Translations under genes and position numbers: made by a program
In this document: in pieces, positions 56,701 through 61,160 of the stretch
How positions within the stretch are numbered: position 1 is the stretch's first letter
Layout: every line of letters starts with the position of its first letter
The notes under the pieces: model-generated
The model's input: only the letters and a program-made list of their open reading frames with translations
Told to the model about the DNA's origin: nothing
The model's database searches: none
Assembly: GCF_016097555.1 (NCBI RefSeq)
Contig: NC_054712.1
Span: 45,397,188-45,461,187, forward strand
DNA from: Gigantopelta aegis
Lineage: Eukaryota; Mollusca; Gastropoda; Neomphalida; Peltospiridae
DNA length: 64,000 bases
Reading direction: 5' to 3'

Positions 56701-57157
56701 AGCAATGCAGTGGCGTATAGTAACACAGTGGACCGCATCATCGGTGTTGGCCATAATGAATGGTTTGAACTTTGTGCTAAAAAAAAACAGGTTAGTGCTA
56801 GCAAGAAATTCGCATTTAGTGAAACGTTAATGCCATCATGGGATTTGTGCTAGTAAAAGGTTGAAGCTAGCACAATGTTTAGTACCAAAATGTTTTGTTA
56901 TTGTTTAGTGATCTAGACTTTTATTTTATTATGTTTCAGGAGTACATGTCTATTTCATTGGTCTGACAGACAAGGTCACCGAGGGCGAGTACGTGTGGGA
57001 GGACGGGACCATAGCTGGGTTCATGAACTGGGATATTTATGAGCCCAGCAACATTGAAGGGGTCGAAGACTGCGTGCTGCTAATACCAGAGCAGGGCAAG
57101 TGGAACGACTGTACTTGTAGTGCCTGGAGTGAATACATCTGTGAAACGCAACCATAG
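29122..57157 (+). CDS. Secreted PAN/apple plus C-type lectin gene (gene 2), 4 exons
   Basis: I assembled four exons: 29122-29192 (signal peptide), 43371-43627 (PAN), 54211-54396 and 56940-57157 (C-type lectin domain). Each has canonical AG/GT borders, and the phases agree at all joins (2, 1, 1). The total is 732 nt, that is 243 aa plus stop (TAG 57155-57157). The domain order is signal peptide, PAN/apple module (protein or sugar binding), C-type lectin domain with six cysteines, a WND motif and an EPS(N) triplet at the calcium/sugar site. Such proteins in molluscs are usually secreted and bind glycans, often in immune or mucosal roles; the ligand here is unknown. Joining exon 1 over a 14-kb intron is inference, supported by the identical 71-nt exon at 62104 and the phase match. 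The introns hold most of the mobile DNA in this window. The signal peptide has an internal Glu (TLLLEFVMCC) and may be weak. Confidence 0.7.
29220..29390. repeat. (TAGA)n, (GTAT)n and (ATT)n microsatellites
   Basis: Three different short arrays lie at 29236-29275, 29277-29291 and 29357-29389. A scrap of SINE B head (GGGACGTAGCCCAGTG) stands between them at 29311. Confidence 0.9.
29391..30010. other. Intron of gene 2, no gene seen
   Basis: AT-rich DNA. The stretch 29640-29880 has repeated wording (TGTGATGTTCACAA, TGTGTATATCA.TGTTC twice) but no supported frame. Confidence 0.4.
30010..30600 (+). mobile_element. Decayed reverse transcriptase, possibly Penelope-like
   Basis: Scattered in frames are MLDFLFDNIYVEFGD, the RT motif VGIPMGTNCPSCLVDLFLYA, FDRYMYDLISFNN, YNKRDDLSFS, PAFGVYISQLVRYLKVC and VKNWFDQGYSSQEI. 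The GIPMGTNCAPLLADLFLY signature is typical of a reverse transcriptase family common in invertebrates, which I take as Penelope-like without certainty. The YxDD region is not preserved well. It lies in the first intron of gene 2 and is old. Confidence 0.6.
30600..32100. repeat. Tandem duplication of ~0.56-kb units
   Basis: Unit A (about 30610-31075) and unit B (about 31185-31505 plus 31981-32100) share, in order, GTGCAATCAAAGTATGTGAT, AAATTAGATGTAAATTAA, GGTTTATTGACATTTA, CACTGAAAGCT, CACATATTCTTA, GTCATTTGAATATC, TTGAGATTATATGATAAAG and AGATTATTACC. The offset is about 550-575 bp. Unit B is split by a MITE at 31506-31977, unit A is not. Confidence 0.8.
31506..31977. mobile_element. MITE, GGTCTCACTACACAG family, TTA duplication
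   Basis: The 472-bp element starts GGTCTCACTACACAGATC and ends CTGTGTAGTGAGACC. TTA stands on both sides (31503-31505 and 31978-31980). The empty site is preserved in unit A at 30945-30970 (CACATATTCTTACGTCATTT). A second copy is at 59205-59786. A 3-bp TTA/TWA duplication fits the PIF/Harbinger superfamily. Confidence 0.85.
32330..32441 (-). mobile_element. SINE family A, head fragment
   Basis: On the minus strand: ACCGGCCTCGGTGGCGTCGT, GGTTAGGCCATCGGTCTACA (A-box region), GGGTTCGGATCCCAGT (B box), then it stops after ATCCAGATT repeats. Only the tRNA-derived head is present. Confidence 0.85.
32533..32865 (-). pseudogene. Tc1/mariner transposase N-terminal fragment
   Basis: The 110-codon frame has MPRLPKIGLLRTMGMIEVRM, VFIGVHQNTMQYLRRCSRQF, GTRDLPCLGSRHVTPRQQ and VSIKRVHMESF. 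This follows the paired-like helix-turn-helix N-terminus of Tc1 transposases (…AIGMIEAGM..VARHFGVHQNTI..L..RY..TG...D.PRSGRPRVTTPRQD). The catalytic domain is absent. It is decayed by many substitutions. Confidence 0.75.
33140..34330 (-). mobile_element. Tc1/mariner relic, second family
   Basis: On the minus strand the N-terminal part (34253-33816) has TSAQRSNAIGRLQAVATQQA, VARHFGVSKQTISALWARYS and SGRLRVTTAAQDRFIRVCHF. The C-terminal part (33784-33404), in another frame, has VQQVDRFGGGSVMVWAGI, FQHDNARPHVA and SPDLNPIEHVWD, with 34 residues between D and E (DD34E). Between them about 35-40 residues, including the LFSDESRF motif with the first catalytic Asp, are missing. The ends show a loose pair of inverted repeats (ATAGTC.. 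at 33152 and, inverted, at 34310). It cannot be active. Confidence 0.8.
34424..34579. mobile_element. Small foldback MITE (156 bp)
   Basis: The left arm AATCCTTCATATGTGTCCAT with GGACAGGGCTATTCC and CGAGGGTAC matches the inverted right arm (GGTACCC-type CCCGAGGGTGGAATAGCCC, ending GGATACATAATGGAGGATT) for about 50 bp with few mismatches. An inner GGGAC..GTCCC pair closes the hairpin. Confidence 0.8.
34580..35305. other. Intron of gene 2, no gene seen
   Basis: No supported frame or recognised repeat. Mixed composition. Confidence 0.4.
35308..35700 (+). mobile_element. SINE family B, interrupted
   Basis: GCGCGGTCAGTCTAGGATCG (B-box region GATCGATCC), GGCCATGGTATGTGATATCC, TGTCTGTGGGATGGTAC and CCTTGCTA are followed by GTAGCGGGTTTCC at 35418. 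After about 185 bp of foreign sequence with a C-run (35421-35605), the SINE resumes at CCTCTCTAAGATTATATGTC and ends ATGTCGTTAAACAAAAAC. Confidence 0.75.
35701..36360. other. Intron of gene 2, no gene seen
   Basis: AT-rich. A 99-codon minus frame (36013-36312) shows no domain, low complexity or conservation and is not taken as a gene. Confidence 0.4.
36361..36442. repeat. (TA)n microsatellite
   Basis: About 38 TA units with two early interruptions. Confidence 0.95.
36443..36760. repeat. Duplicated block, copy also at 41000-41320
   Basis: GATGCGTCATATCGCGAAAT, ATTAGATACA.CA.GTTTTG and TAAAGATCACGGGAACGCAT recur at 41024-41120 (GATGCGCCACATCGCGAAAT, TAAAGATCATGGGGACGCAT), followed in both by AC.CATGCAATTxT. 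It shows a second duplicated block inside the first intron of gene 2. Confidence 0.7.
37105..37220 (+). promoter_or_regulatory. Copy of the lectin 5' flank without an exon
   Basis: TTTATTGTAGCTAGACGGTG, CTGACTGTAGTTCAGTTCAA and TTGCATATGAT match the region before exon 1 at 28860-28915 and 61897-61930. No signal-peptide exon follows, so this is the leftover of a further exon-1 duplication. Confidence 0.5.
37290..37780. repeat. Tandem repeat, three ~160-bp units
   Basis: Three units begin near 37300, 37466 and 37632. Each has GG.GTAT.TTGGT, TTGAT..ATCC.A.AAGT.TGAC, GGCTG.TTAGC and the near-palindrome GCCATCTTGAATTTAAAGAT, followed by GGCC, then AATATTTCGGC-like text and ACCACA.AGGAGATTGG. The units differ by about 15-20%. 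Confidence 0.85.
38150..38965 (-). pseudogene. Relic of a large repeated CXC-domain protein
   Basis: On the minus strand the piece at 38960-38800 reads MDECEMLLAFGHGTKFRYIA, FDANHSWKRLFMHAISGCDI, then in another frame LDMWKSLSNLTQVEITDNDM and FAVLYSRTFQKE. Further on (38360-38190) comes LADWVWIRDEDVDWCPFWSV, EAYKGCCELIKCK and, after a stop, QCFGQCKCFTANLQCTKLC, a tesmin/TSO1-like CXC cysteine array. This order (HAxTGCD, W.P.W......CYELIxCxC, CxCxxxxLxCTxLC) is a multicopy protein of invertebrate genomes, probably mobile-element derived. Stops and frame changes make it non-functional. The family has no name that I am sure of. Confidence 0.5.
39055..40530. mobile_element. Long foldback element, ~330-bp inverted arms
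   Basis: The left arm (39055-39385) and the inverted right arm (40530-40205) agree along their length at perhaps 65-70%: AAAATGGCAGTCTTATTGA against AAAATAGCAATCTTATTGA, then GGCCAAA, TTTAGCCAAT, TGTACTCGATATGAATAG against TGTATTCGATATGAATAG, and ATGAAGCCAAAT. The 0.8-kb centre has a TCA microsatellite (39583-39617) and no gene. Confidence 0.65.
40545..40775 (-). mobile_element. LINE reverse transcriptase C-terminal fragment
   Basis: The minus strand reads SPEHILQCCPLYDEARIKHW, PHGATLAVKPRGFKEDLTER and AFFIT, the C-terminal zinc-knuckle region of a LINE common in molluscs (…CPCGxGxQTPEHILQxCP...KHWPxGA). Only this end is left. Confidence 0.7.
41000..41320. repeat. Duplicated block, partner of 36443-36760
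   Basis: This shares CATCGCGAAATAG, TTAGATACACAAGTTTTGTA and AAGATCATGGGGACGCAT with the other copy. No gene is seen in it. Confidence 0.65.
41438..41755 (-). mobile_element. SINE family B, full length
   Basis: On the minus strand the tRNA-derived head is GGCGGGACATAGCCCAGTGG and TAAAGCGCCTGTCAGATGCG, with the B-box GGGATCGATGCCC, then GGCCCACTGAGCTATTTCTG, the body, and a tail GTGGTGTCGTTAAATAAAAC at 41455-41440. Confidence 0.9.
41756..42640. other. Intron of gene 2, no gene seen
   Basis: A TA microsatellite lies at 41894-41930. The 80-codon frame at 41966-42208 shows no domain. Nothing else is recognised. Confidence 0.4.
42640..43370 (+). other. Intron before PAN exon, duplicate of 6180-6637
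   Basis: This is aligned with the intron in front of the gene 1 PAN exon. It is interrupted by a SINE tail (42755-42850, minus strand, ACACCACTAGATCACGTTGA) and by a C-rich tract (43075-43136, about 50 C with few A) running into CA repeats, which yields false proline-rich frames. Confidence 0.65.
43371..43627 (+). CDS. Lectin gene 2 exon 2, PAN/apple domain
   Basis: The acceptor TCTCTTTCAG ends at 43370 and the donor CCCAG|GTAACC follows 43627. The 257-nt exon enters in phase 2 and leaves in phase 1. It reads SCNEDFKQSRWIRNVSFDDV, LACAWECQQKRNCVSFSYND, DHTCRLHSLKF and GWRYYYLNPG. The cysteine spacing C-x3-C-x6-C-x3-FSY-x5-C is that of PAN/apple modules. The gene 1 copy is at 6638. Confidence 0.85.
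43628..43945 (+). other. Intron after PAN exon, duplicated
   Basis: Shared with 16310-16620 and more weakly with 44500-44690. It contains an ACGC tetranucleotide run at 43641 and a C-run at 43777-43792. Confidence 0.65.
44114..44473. mobile_element. MITE with TTAA duplication, copy 1
   Basis: The 360-bp element begins AGGGATATTCCCGAGTTTGC and ends, inverted, AAGGGACATTCCTGAGTTTG. TTAA flanks both sides (44110-44113 and 44474-44477). A second copy is at 53687-54063. A TTAA target is used by piggyBac and Kolobok elements. Confidence 0.85.
44490..44700. repeat. Third copy of the post-PAN intron segment
   Basis: CATACACACCCGTTG, GAGAACACCATTCGTTGTTT, ACACATACGTGCGATAACAA and AAAGACATACGAC match 43813-43905 and 16480-16575, so this segment is locally duplicated. 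Confidence 0.65.
44865..45075. mobile_element. Foldback MITE (211 bp)
   Basis: The left arm GAATACTACATTCGTGTCCG with TTAGATATCATTTATCTTAC matches the inverted right arm (GAATACTACATAAGTGGCTG, TTAGATACAATTTATCTTAC) for 40 bp. Internal subrepeats CGCTTGTTAGATACGTTTTA and CGCTCGTTAAATACATTTTA lie between. Confidence 0.75.
45076..46328. other. Intron of gene 2, no gene seen
   Basis: No supported coding frame or recognised repeat over about 1.25 kb. Confidence 0.45.
46353..47751 (+). repeat. Left terminal inverted repeat of the Polinton-type fossil
   Basis: Its outer part (46390-46735) is a minisatellite of units like GTAGGAAACAATGGCCTTTG and GTAGGAGACAATGACC. Then follow unique DNA, a SINE tail fragment (47310-47440) and a GT microsatellite, within which the 45-bp text GGTGTTGACTGAATTAGGTC... 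occurs twice. Confidence 0.8.
47815..48420 (+). repeat. Direct repeat of SINE fragments, with (GA)n
   Basis: About 150 bp at 47818-47965 (AACCAGTGTATTATGTCTGG, TCTTGCTACTATAGAGTAGC, CAAACGCAATGGTT) recurs at 48256-48415. Both are pieces of SINE family B, the second with its tRNA head (GATCTAGGATCGATCCCCGT). A GA microsatellite lies at 47966-48056. Confidence 0.75.
48529..49935 (-). CDS. Packaging-type (A32-like) ATPase of the Polinton-type fossil
   Basis: A 468-codon frame that looks whole. After a Pro/Gln-rich lead (about residues 14-48) comes a FtsK/HerA-like ATPase of the A32 type: Walker A GPTSCGKT (62-69), Walker B NLIVLDDLM (130-138), a sensor-like VIAINQNLY and NCHYVALFNNPIDKQQVL, then ARQMYPEN and RPYGHLLVDLKP. 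In related elements and viruses this enzyme pumps DNA into capsids. The C-terminal part has a C2H2 zinc finger (CNTCGLVFKGGSDLQRHVKTC-like spacing, about 316-336), a basic stretch and an acidic tail (DEEDDEDEE). No other capsid-related gene is next to it. Confidence 0.8.
   Translation of the reverse strand: MLRHFQQKHAKGLPPPPPPPQQPPPPQPPPHQQQPPPQQPPPPQQQQHPLRLLHPFTMIVSGPTSCGKTFLVYKLLRDGKIQPPPQRIIWLYKRWQPLYDTIKMVARMKFVQGIPENLEKDHYLDPRVRNLIVLDDLMCMANKDPRITDLFTEGSHHRNLSVIAINQNLYHSKDPTQRRNCHYVALFNNPIDKQQVLTLARQMYPENTRHFMHRFEEATHRPYGHLLVDLKPTTPEHWRLRPNGLETWPSEWYKSTSVTANVSEDVQPPSKIELYVQIMQRDAFKRKLPGIPAYESDDEEDDEIEPYLKKVKRMQFCNTCGLVFKGGSDLQRHVKTCEEGNEESSPDLENEGIRLMVKREFDINHDYLQSKRKRYEDKNRSQDAIERNMKTLQWKLFKDTYSRFLTYMHYSDKGPNTRKILQFVNPDRDVKPQIRSKLNQYRSWIGEYLDEQDDNDTDDEEDDEDEEK
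50043..50408 (-). CDS. Small protein of the Polinton-type fossil, 121 aa
   Basis: It lies upstream of the ATPase in the same direction, 107 bp apart. It reads MENSSFEVEPLKEQYKLYVH, DVDKWTRFYKLQAEGKLQPH, then YSVDRCLELYYPTWKKEKEE and a Lys/Gln-rich end (KRKQQQQQQSG). It is charged, with no membrane segment, signal peptide or known domain. Its position suggests a co-transcribed partner of the ATPase. Function unknown. Confidence 0.5.
   Translation of the reverse strand: MENSSFEVEPLKEQYKLYVHDVDKWTRFYKLQAEGKLQPHFPVQRGGKSQMMYSVDRCLELYYPTWKKEKEEQNKPPTPKVVMVSPTQQVVEQAKVDLKRKQQQQQQSGTGWKAPKLQKHF
50642..51992 (-). repeat. Right terminal inverted repeat of the Polinton-type fossil
   Basis: This is the inverted copy of 46353-47751. 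It has the CA microsatellite (50680-50725), the SINE tail (50815-50985), the unique middle part and the outer minisatellite (51625-51960, units CATTGTTTCCTACACAAAGG). Confidence 0.8.
52125..52895. other. Intron of gene 2, no gene seen
   Basis: 52504-52560 is a dispersed repeat shared with 23196-23250. A 91-codon frame at 52515-52790 (…SLCVKCHCSTLRIAYFSRYS) has a C-x2-C and a later H-x5-H that faintly recall a zinc finger, but this is too weak to call. Confidence 0.35.
52899..53215 (-). mobile_element. SINE family B, full length
   Basis: Minus strand: GGGCGGGACGTAGCCCAGTG, GTAAAGCGTTCGCTTGATGC, B-box GCGATCGATCCCCG, GGGCCCATTGGGCTAGTTCT, GGTATGTGTTATCCTGTCTG, tail GTGTTGAGTGCGTCGTTAAA at 52925-52905. 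The tail is that of family A, so heads and tails are exchanged between families. Confidence 0.9.
53530..53668. mobile_element. Foldback MITE (~137 bp)
   Basis: The left arm TTTCTGACACTCGTCCTTTT with GTAGATGG and TCTCAAGAAAA matches the inverted right arm (TTTCTGGCACGAGTCCTTTT, GTAGATG, TCTCAAGAAAA) over about 54 bp. Confidence 0.8.
53687..54063. mobile_element. MITE with TTAA target, copy 2
   Basis: It is about 85-90% like 44114-44473, with ends AAAGGAACATTCCTGAGTTT and GCAGCAAACTCAGGAATGTC. TTAA is on the right (54064-54067) and a decayed TTGA on the left. Confidence 0.8.
54095..54150. repeat. (AAC)n microsatellite
   Basis: About 15 AAC-like units lie shortly before the third lectin exon. 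Confidence 0.9.
54211..54396 (+). CDS. Lectin gene 2 exon 3, first half of C-type lectin domain
   Basis: The acceptor ATATTTGCAG ends at 54210 and the donor ACATAG|GTAATG follows 54396; the exon enters and leaves in phase 1. It reads GHCPVEDGYILIDKLNLCFK, VSTTMKLFDEARDICSESGA and RLIVLDTEEKNTAVSSYI, RENI. It has the WIGL-preceding half of the fold: two N-terminal cysteines, an ARDxC helix and the GARL-VLD.EE strand and helix. Confidence 0.85.
54387..55620 (+). repeat. Minisatellite containing the splice donor
   Basis: Units of about 38-40 bp start within the exon end itself: GAAAACATAGGTAATG at 54387-54402 recurs at about 54425, 54467, 54567, 54657, 54695, 54783 and 54822. Further on the unit changes to AAACTGGCGATAGAAAGCAA with ACGTGTAATGTTTATCTT (55350-55600). 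The long minus-strand frame over it is an artefact of the repeat. Confidence 0.85.
55666..56033 (+). mobile_element. SINE family A, full length
   Basis: Head ACCGGCCTCGGTGGCGTCGT, GGTAGGTATTGGGTTCGGAT (B box), body GTGATCCATAACTGGTTCAA, AAAGATCCCTTGCTGC, tail TGAGTGCGTCGTTAAATAAA. A few bases of the A-box region are missing. Confidence 0.9.
56040..56460. other. Intron of gene 2, no gene seen
   Basis: GC-balanced DNA with no recognised frame. Wording such as CCACACACACCTGCCATTCC (inverted) suggests further repeat DNA but no family is named. Confidence 0.35.
56461..56702 (+). repeat. Minisatellite, continuation
   Basis: About six degenerate units with AACATGTAATGTTTGTCTTA, AAACGGGCGGTA and GAAAGAAATCATGTGTAA, the same family as 54387-55620 and 20440-20695. 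Confidence 0.75.
56940..57157 (+). CDS. Lectin gene 2 exon 4, second half of C-type lectin domain
   Basis: The acceptor TATGTTTCAG ends at 56939; the exon enters in phase 1 and ends at TAG 57155-57157. It reads GVHVYFIGLTDKVTEGEYVW, EDGTIAGFMNWDIYEPSNIE, GVEDCVLLIPEQGKWNDCTC and SAWSEYICETQP. FIGL, the W-EDG turn, WND and the closing YIC are C-type lectin hallmarks. EPS instead of EPN/QPD leaves sugar specificity open. The sequence after the stop has no clear AATAAA before the SINE at 57323. Confidence 0.85.
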
Positions 57158-57322
57158 GCAGTACCTTACCATCAGCCGACTCAAGGCCCTCGTCCTCGTG
57201 TTAGCGTAAATGCTAAACAAAACTAAAATTTACAAGAGTATCCAATCTTCTTAGTTGAAGATAACATAGCAACGCAGTGCATGAGCACACAGTAGACTTG
57301 GTTTTCTGAACAAAGTTAAAGT

Positions 57323-57616
57323 TTGTTTTGTTTAACGACACCACTAGAGCACATTGGTTTATTAATCATCGGACGTCAAACATTTTGTAATTTTGACAGT
57401 TTTAAAGAGGAAACCCGCTACATTTTGTTTTTAAGTAGTAGAAAGGGATCTGTTACATACATCACACAGACAGGATGGTACATACCACAGCCTATCATAT
57501 ACCAGTCGTGCACTTACTGGAACGAGAAATAGCCCAACGGTTTCACCGACGGGGATCGATCCCAAACAAACCACACATCAAGCGAGCACTTTACCACTGG
57601 ACTACGTCCCGCCCCG
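57323..57616 (-). mobile_element. SINE family B, full length
   Basis: Minus strand: GGGGCGGGACGTAGTCCAGT, GGTAAAGTGCTCGCTTGATG, GGGATCGATCCCCGTCGG, body, tail TAGTGGTGTCGTTAAACAAA. Confidence 0.9.
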
Positions 57617-57922
57617 GTTTTCTGAACAAAGAAAATGGAAAAGAGTTACTGAAGTACAGAAACAGTTTGATAGCTTTGTTAAGGTGTTTGTGACTAGTAC
57701 AGTCTTTTGTTTGTTACCGACCAATAGATAATTGTCTTGTTTATAATATAGGCCACCAGCACGTGTTTCTGTAGTAAATTAAACTGGATTTTACCTCCCA
57801 ATAATAACAAATTATAAAGAAAAATTAAGTTTGAGCTACTACTAATACTACAAACATCATAAACTGATATTTTAATCATGAAAACTACATGTATATTATT
57901 GTGTAATTATTTTTAAAAATTT
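57617..57922. other. No gene seen
   Basis: AT-rich intergenic DNA between two SINEs, downstream of the lectin stop. Confidence 0.5.
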
Positions 57923-58190
57923 ACCGGCCTCTGTGGCGTCGTGGTTAGGCCATCGGTCTACAGGCTGGTAGGTACTGGGTTCGGATCCCAGTCGAGGCAT
58001 GGGATTTTTAATCCAGATACCGACTCCAAACCCTGAGTGAGTGCCCCGCAAGGCTCAGTGGGTAGGTGTAAACCACTTACACCGACCAGTTATCTATAAC
58101 CAGAATGACCATATGTTTGACGTCCAATAGCCGATGATAAGATAAAAAATCTATGTGTTCTAGTGGCGTCGTTAAATAAAACAACCTTTT
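57923..58190 (+). mobile_element. SINE family A, internally shortened
   Basis: Head ACCGGCCTCTGTGGCGTCGT, GGTTAGGCCATCGGTCTACA, GGGTTCGGATCCCAGTCGAG, then after ACCGACCAGTTATC it passes directly to a tail with CGTCCAATAGCCGATGATAA and TAGTGGCGTCGTTAAATAAA. The tail is of the family B/LINE type. Confidence 0.9.
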
Positions 58191-58826
58191 TCAATTGTTG
58201 TTTATTGCTTGTAATCAACATTAAATAACGGAAAACTGACGACAGACATTTGTGAGCCATTCAGTTGTGTACCATGCATGTAGGTTTCCATATTTATATT
58301 TAATGCTAAGGTATTTAATAAACATTGCTGCAATAAACTATAATTCTTTGTCGTGAAAATTACATTTTGCATTTTTTTTTGGTGTTCTTAAAGATTGTGA
58401 GACATTACAAACACAATTACACAGAATACCTACGTTCTGCGTGTATCGTTACTTTTTAAGGGTGTTAGAAATAAGAATCCCCCCCCCCCCCCCTCCACCG
58501 AGTGTGGTATTCTCCGTCGGTGTGAGAGATACGGGGATTGTTGACCGGCAACGTCAGCAACTCAAAATATGTGTCTTCGTCGGACGTTTGCAATTGGCTG
58601 CTAGCCAAACCAAGACAAGGCTAACACGGCGGGGCAGGGCGGGGCGGGGCGGGGCAGGGCAGGGCAGGGTAGAGCAGTGGAAGGCAAAGCACGACAACGG
58701 AAAATAAAGCAAGGCAAGGCAAACGGGCGTGAGCCAGCCCTAACGTGCACAACAAAATGAAAGTCTGTATATTGGTGTAACTATGAATCATGCGCAGAGG
58801 GAATCACACACTAATGAAGCCAATCC
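58191..58826. other. No gene seen; C-run and GGGGC minisatellite
   Basis: A C-run at 58480-58492 and a (GGGGC/GGGCA)n array at 58629-58690 produce false frames. Nothing else is supported. Confidence 0.5.
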
Positions 58827-59047
58827 ATGGGCGTACATGGGGGGTTCGATGGGTTCGACCGAACACCCCCCCCCCCTCTGAAATCGCTTTTTTTATAATT
58901 TAATATATCTGACATTCATATCTGACATTATTATATTTACTCAACATAGAAATATATGCCCAATATCTCTGCAATCTATTTTGGAACCCCCCTTTTCAAA
59001 ATCCTATGTATTGGAACCCCCCTTTTCAAAATCCTATGTACGCCCAT
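58827..59047. mobile_element. MITE with ATGGGCGTACAT ends
   Basis: The ends are ATGGGCGTACAT and its inverse ATGTACGCCCAT. Inside, a 33-bp text (TTGGAACCCCCCTTTTCAAA...) is repeated twice in tandem before the right end, and a C-run follows the left end. Confidence 0.75.
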
Positions 59048-59204
59048 GCAATCAGCGGTAGAACGAATATTATAGTTACGTTGTTAAGAATCACCCTTTT
59101 GCTTAGTAGACTTTGTTGGAATCAGAACTGACTTCACTTAACTTACGCAGTGTTTACAGGCGGACAACTCCCATTTGATTTCTGCATCTAAAACTTAATG
59201 CTAT

Positions 59205-59786
59205 GGTCTCACTACACAGTTCACTTCCGGGTGAGAGTTCATCCACTATAGTTCCTAATTGTGACACATGTTATGGTTCACATATTCACTTCTAGAAAAT
59301 GGTGAAGAATTAAAACAATATGTATGTTTAATGGTAAGTCTTCTGGCTGTATTTTGCCCATGTTATTTTGTAATATTGTGCATTAGCCTTTTGGGACATG
59401 GGTGTATAGCGCAAACGACAGCCGGGGTGAATCGGTTAATGAACTACCTGTTCGGACCGGTACTAAGTCAGGCTCCTTATTCATAAACGTACTTAAATGA
59501 ATGTATGATACCTAAATACATACTTAAAGTACATAGATAAGTATCATACATTGACTTAAGTATGTTTATGAATATGGAGCCAGATGCGGTAATATATACA
59601 AAAAAAATTAAAAATTGAGACGGAAATGTTCTCGATTTTGGAGTGAAAATAAATGCTTATATAATGTATGTTCGCAATGGTGTATGCTGTTAGTGCCAAC
59701 GAGAACCGTTCTGTTGGCAATCTTCATTCGAAGTTGGGCAATTTAACATGGGTTTCAATGGCAGATGACATCTGTGTAGTGAGACC
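59205..59786. mobile_element. MITE, GGTCTCACTACACAG family, with nested MITE
   Basis: Same family as 31506-31977, with the same ends. It is longer because a second small element (59471-59581) sits inside it. Confidence 0.85.
59471..59581. mobile_element. Nested 111-bp MITE
   Basis: GGCTCCTTATTCATAAACGT at the left and its imperfect inverse ending TATGTTTATGAATATGGAGCC-like text at the right form nearly a complete hairpin (arms about 45 bp). It is absent from the copy at 31506. Confidence 0.8.
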
Positions 59787-60520
59787 TTTATCATGTTGTG
59801 TGGTGTCTGTATACTGATTGTTTAACGAGAGTTCAGGCGCCTAGCTTGGGATTTTTAGGTGGTACGCAGACTTTTCGGCGAGTAAGTACATAGAGCATAC
59901 ACGCATTTACATCATGTCTTTTTTCTTCTTCTTTTTTTTAAACTGTAATCTCAGGTAGTTCGCAGCTGCGTACCTGCGTATATGGAAGCTAGGTCCCTGG
60001 AGTTTGTTCCCTTTTCAGATCCCTCGAGGTAACGAGTGGTGGTATTTCAAACTCCAGGTGGTGAACTTGATATTGCGATTAGCAGAAGCAGAAGAATAAT
60101 ACCACTAAGGTGTCTCACTTCTTGTACGGTAGAAAGTCGAACATTGGTTTTCTGGTTTAATTACTACATACCCTAATGTTTGTATGCTCGACTACATTTA
60201 TGCAGAACCAACAGCGATGAGATACTCTCTAACTACGCACTCGATCATTACACCCGTCACTCAAAGGCCGCAATAACCGCAGTCTAACTAGACGAATCTC
60301 CCGTAAAAGGATCAGGTAACTATAACGTTTTCATGAGTCATGCAATTAAAGTTTAAATTTATGTACTCTTGGTATGGAGTGATACTTTAATGACATGGTG
60401 TAATACTAAACCAATGAAAACCCAGACGAAAATAATAGTCCATACTTAAATTAGTCTGGTTATATTTTGAAAAACAGATCACTTTGTTTTTCTTTTAACT
60501 TTCGTGTACCGCACACATTA
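59787..60520. other. No gene seen
   Basis: No frame or repeat is recognised in this intergenic stretch. Confidence 0.5.
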
Positions 60521-60858
60521 GCCCGAATACTCTGCCATTCGAAAGCTAGACGGACATTTGGACGGTTCCGATCGCTCTCTCAGTCAGAGATATCTCTATA
60601 GCGAAAACACGGAATGGCTGCCTACTACACGGTAGGCAAATAGTTCCGCTCTAATACAACAATAATCCAAAGTTTGACACTAAATACCTTTACATTGATA
60701 ATTTCCAAGTTCTCCGATTACAAATATTTCACATAGTAACCACTAATACACACACTACAGGAAGAAACCTGTTTACGCTCTACAGTTCTCTCTTGCTGAG
60801 AGAGTTACCATAACCGTCCAAATGCTCGTATAGCTCTCGAACGGCAAAGTACTCGGGC
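60521..60858. mobile_element. MITE (338 bp) with ~85-bp inverted repeats, TA target
   Basis: The left end GCCCGAATACTCTGCCATTC continues with CATTTGGACGGTT and CTCTCTCAG; the inverted right end is GCCCGAGTACTTTGCCGTTC, CATTTGGACGGTT, CTCTCTCAG. TA stands on both sides. It is probably a Tc1/mariner-type MITE. Confidence 0.85.
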
Positions 60859-60964
60859 TACGCACATATGTAAACAAAACTGTCCTTGCTACTCCAAAAT
60901 ATCATACCATTCCATTTTACATATCATGTTTTAATACAAGGGTGCTTCATAGGTTTCCTTCCTG

Positions 60965-61160
60965 TTAGTGCTCTACAGCTGGTGTAACAAAGGCCGTGGT
61001 ATGTACTATCCTGTCTGTGGGATGGTGCATATAAAAGATCCCTTGCTGCTAATCGAAAAGAGTAGCCCATGTCTCAATATATCTCTGTGGTCCTTAACCA
61101 TATATCCGTAAATAAAATGTGTTGAGTGCGTCGTTAAATAAAACATTTCCTTTCTTCTTC
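60965..61160 (+). mobile_element. SINE 3' part
   Basis: AGCTGGTGTAACAAAGGCCG, TGGTATGTACTATCCTGTCT, AAAAGATCCCTTGCTGCTAA, GTGTTGAGTGCGTCGTTAAA. The head is missing. Confidence 0.85.

Noticed and set aside
57923-58000. tRNA gene candidate with A and B boxes
   Set aside because: The same head recurs with SINE body and tail at four places; it cannot fold as a complete tRNA.
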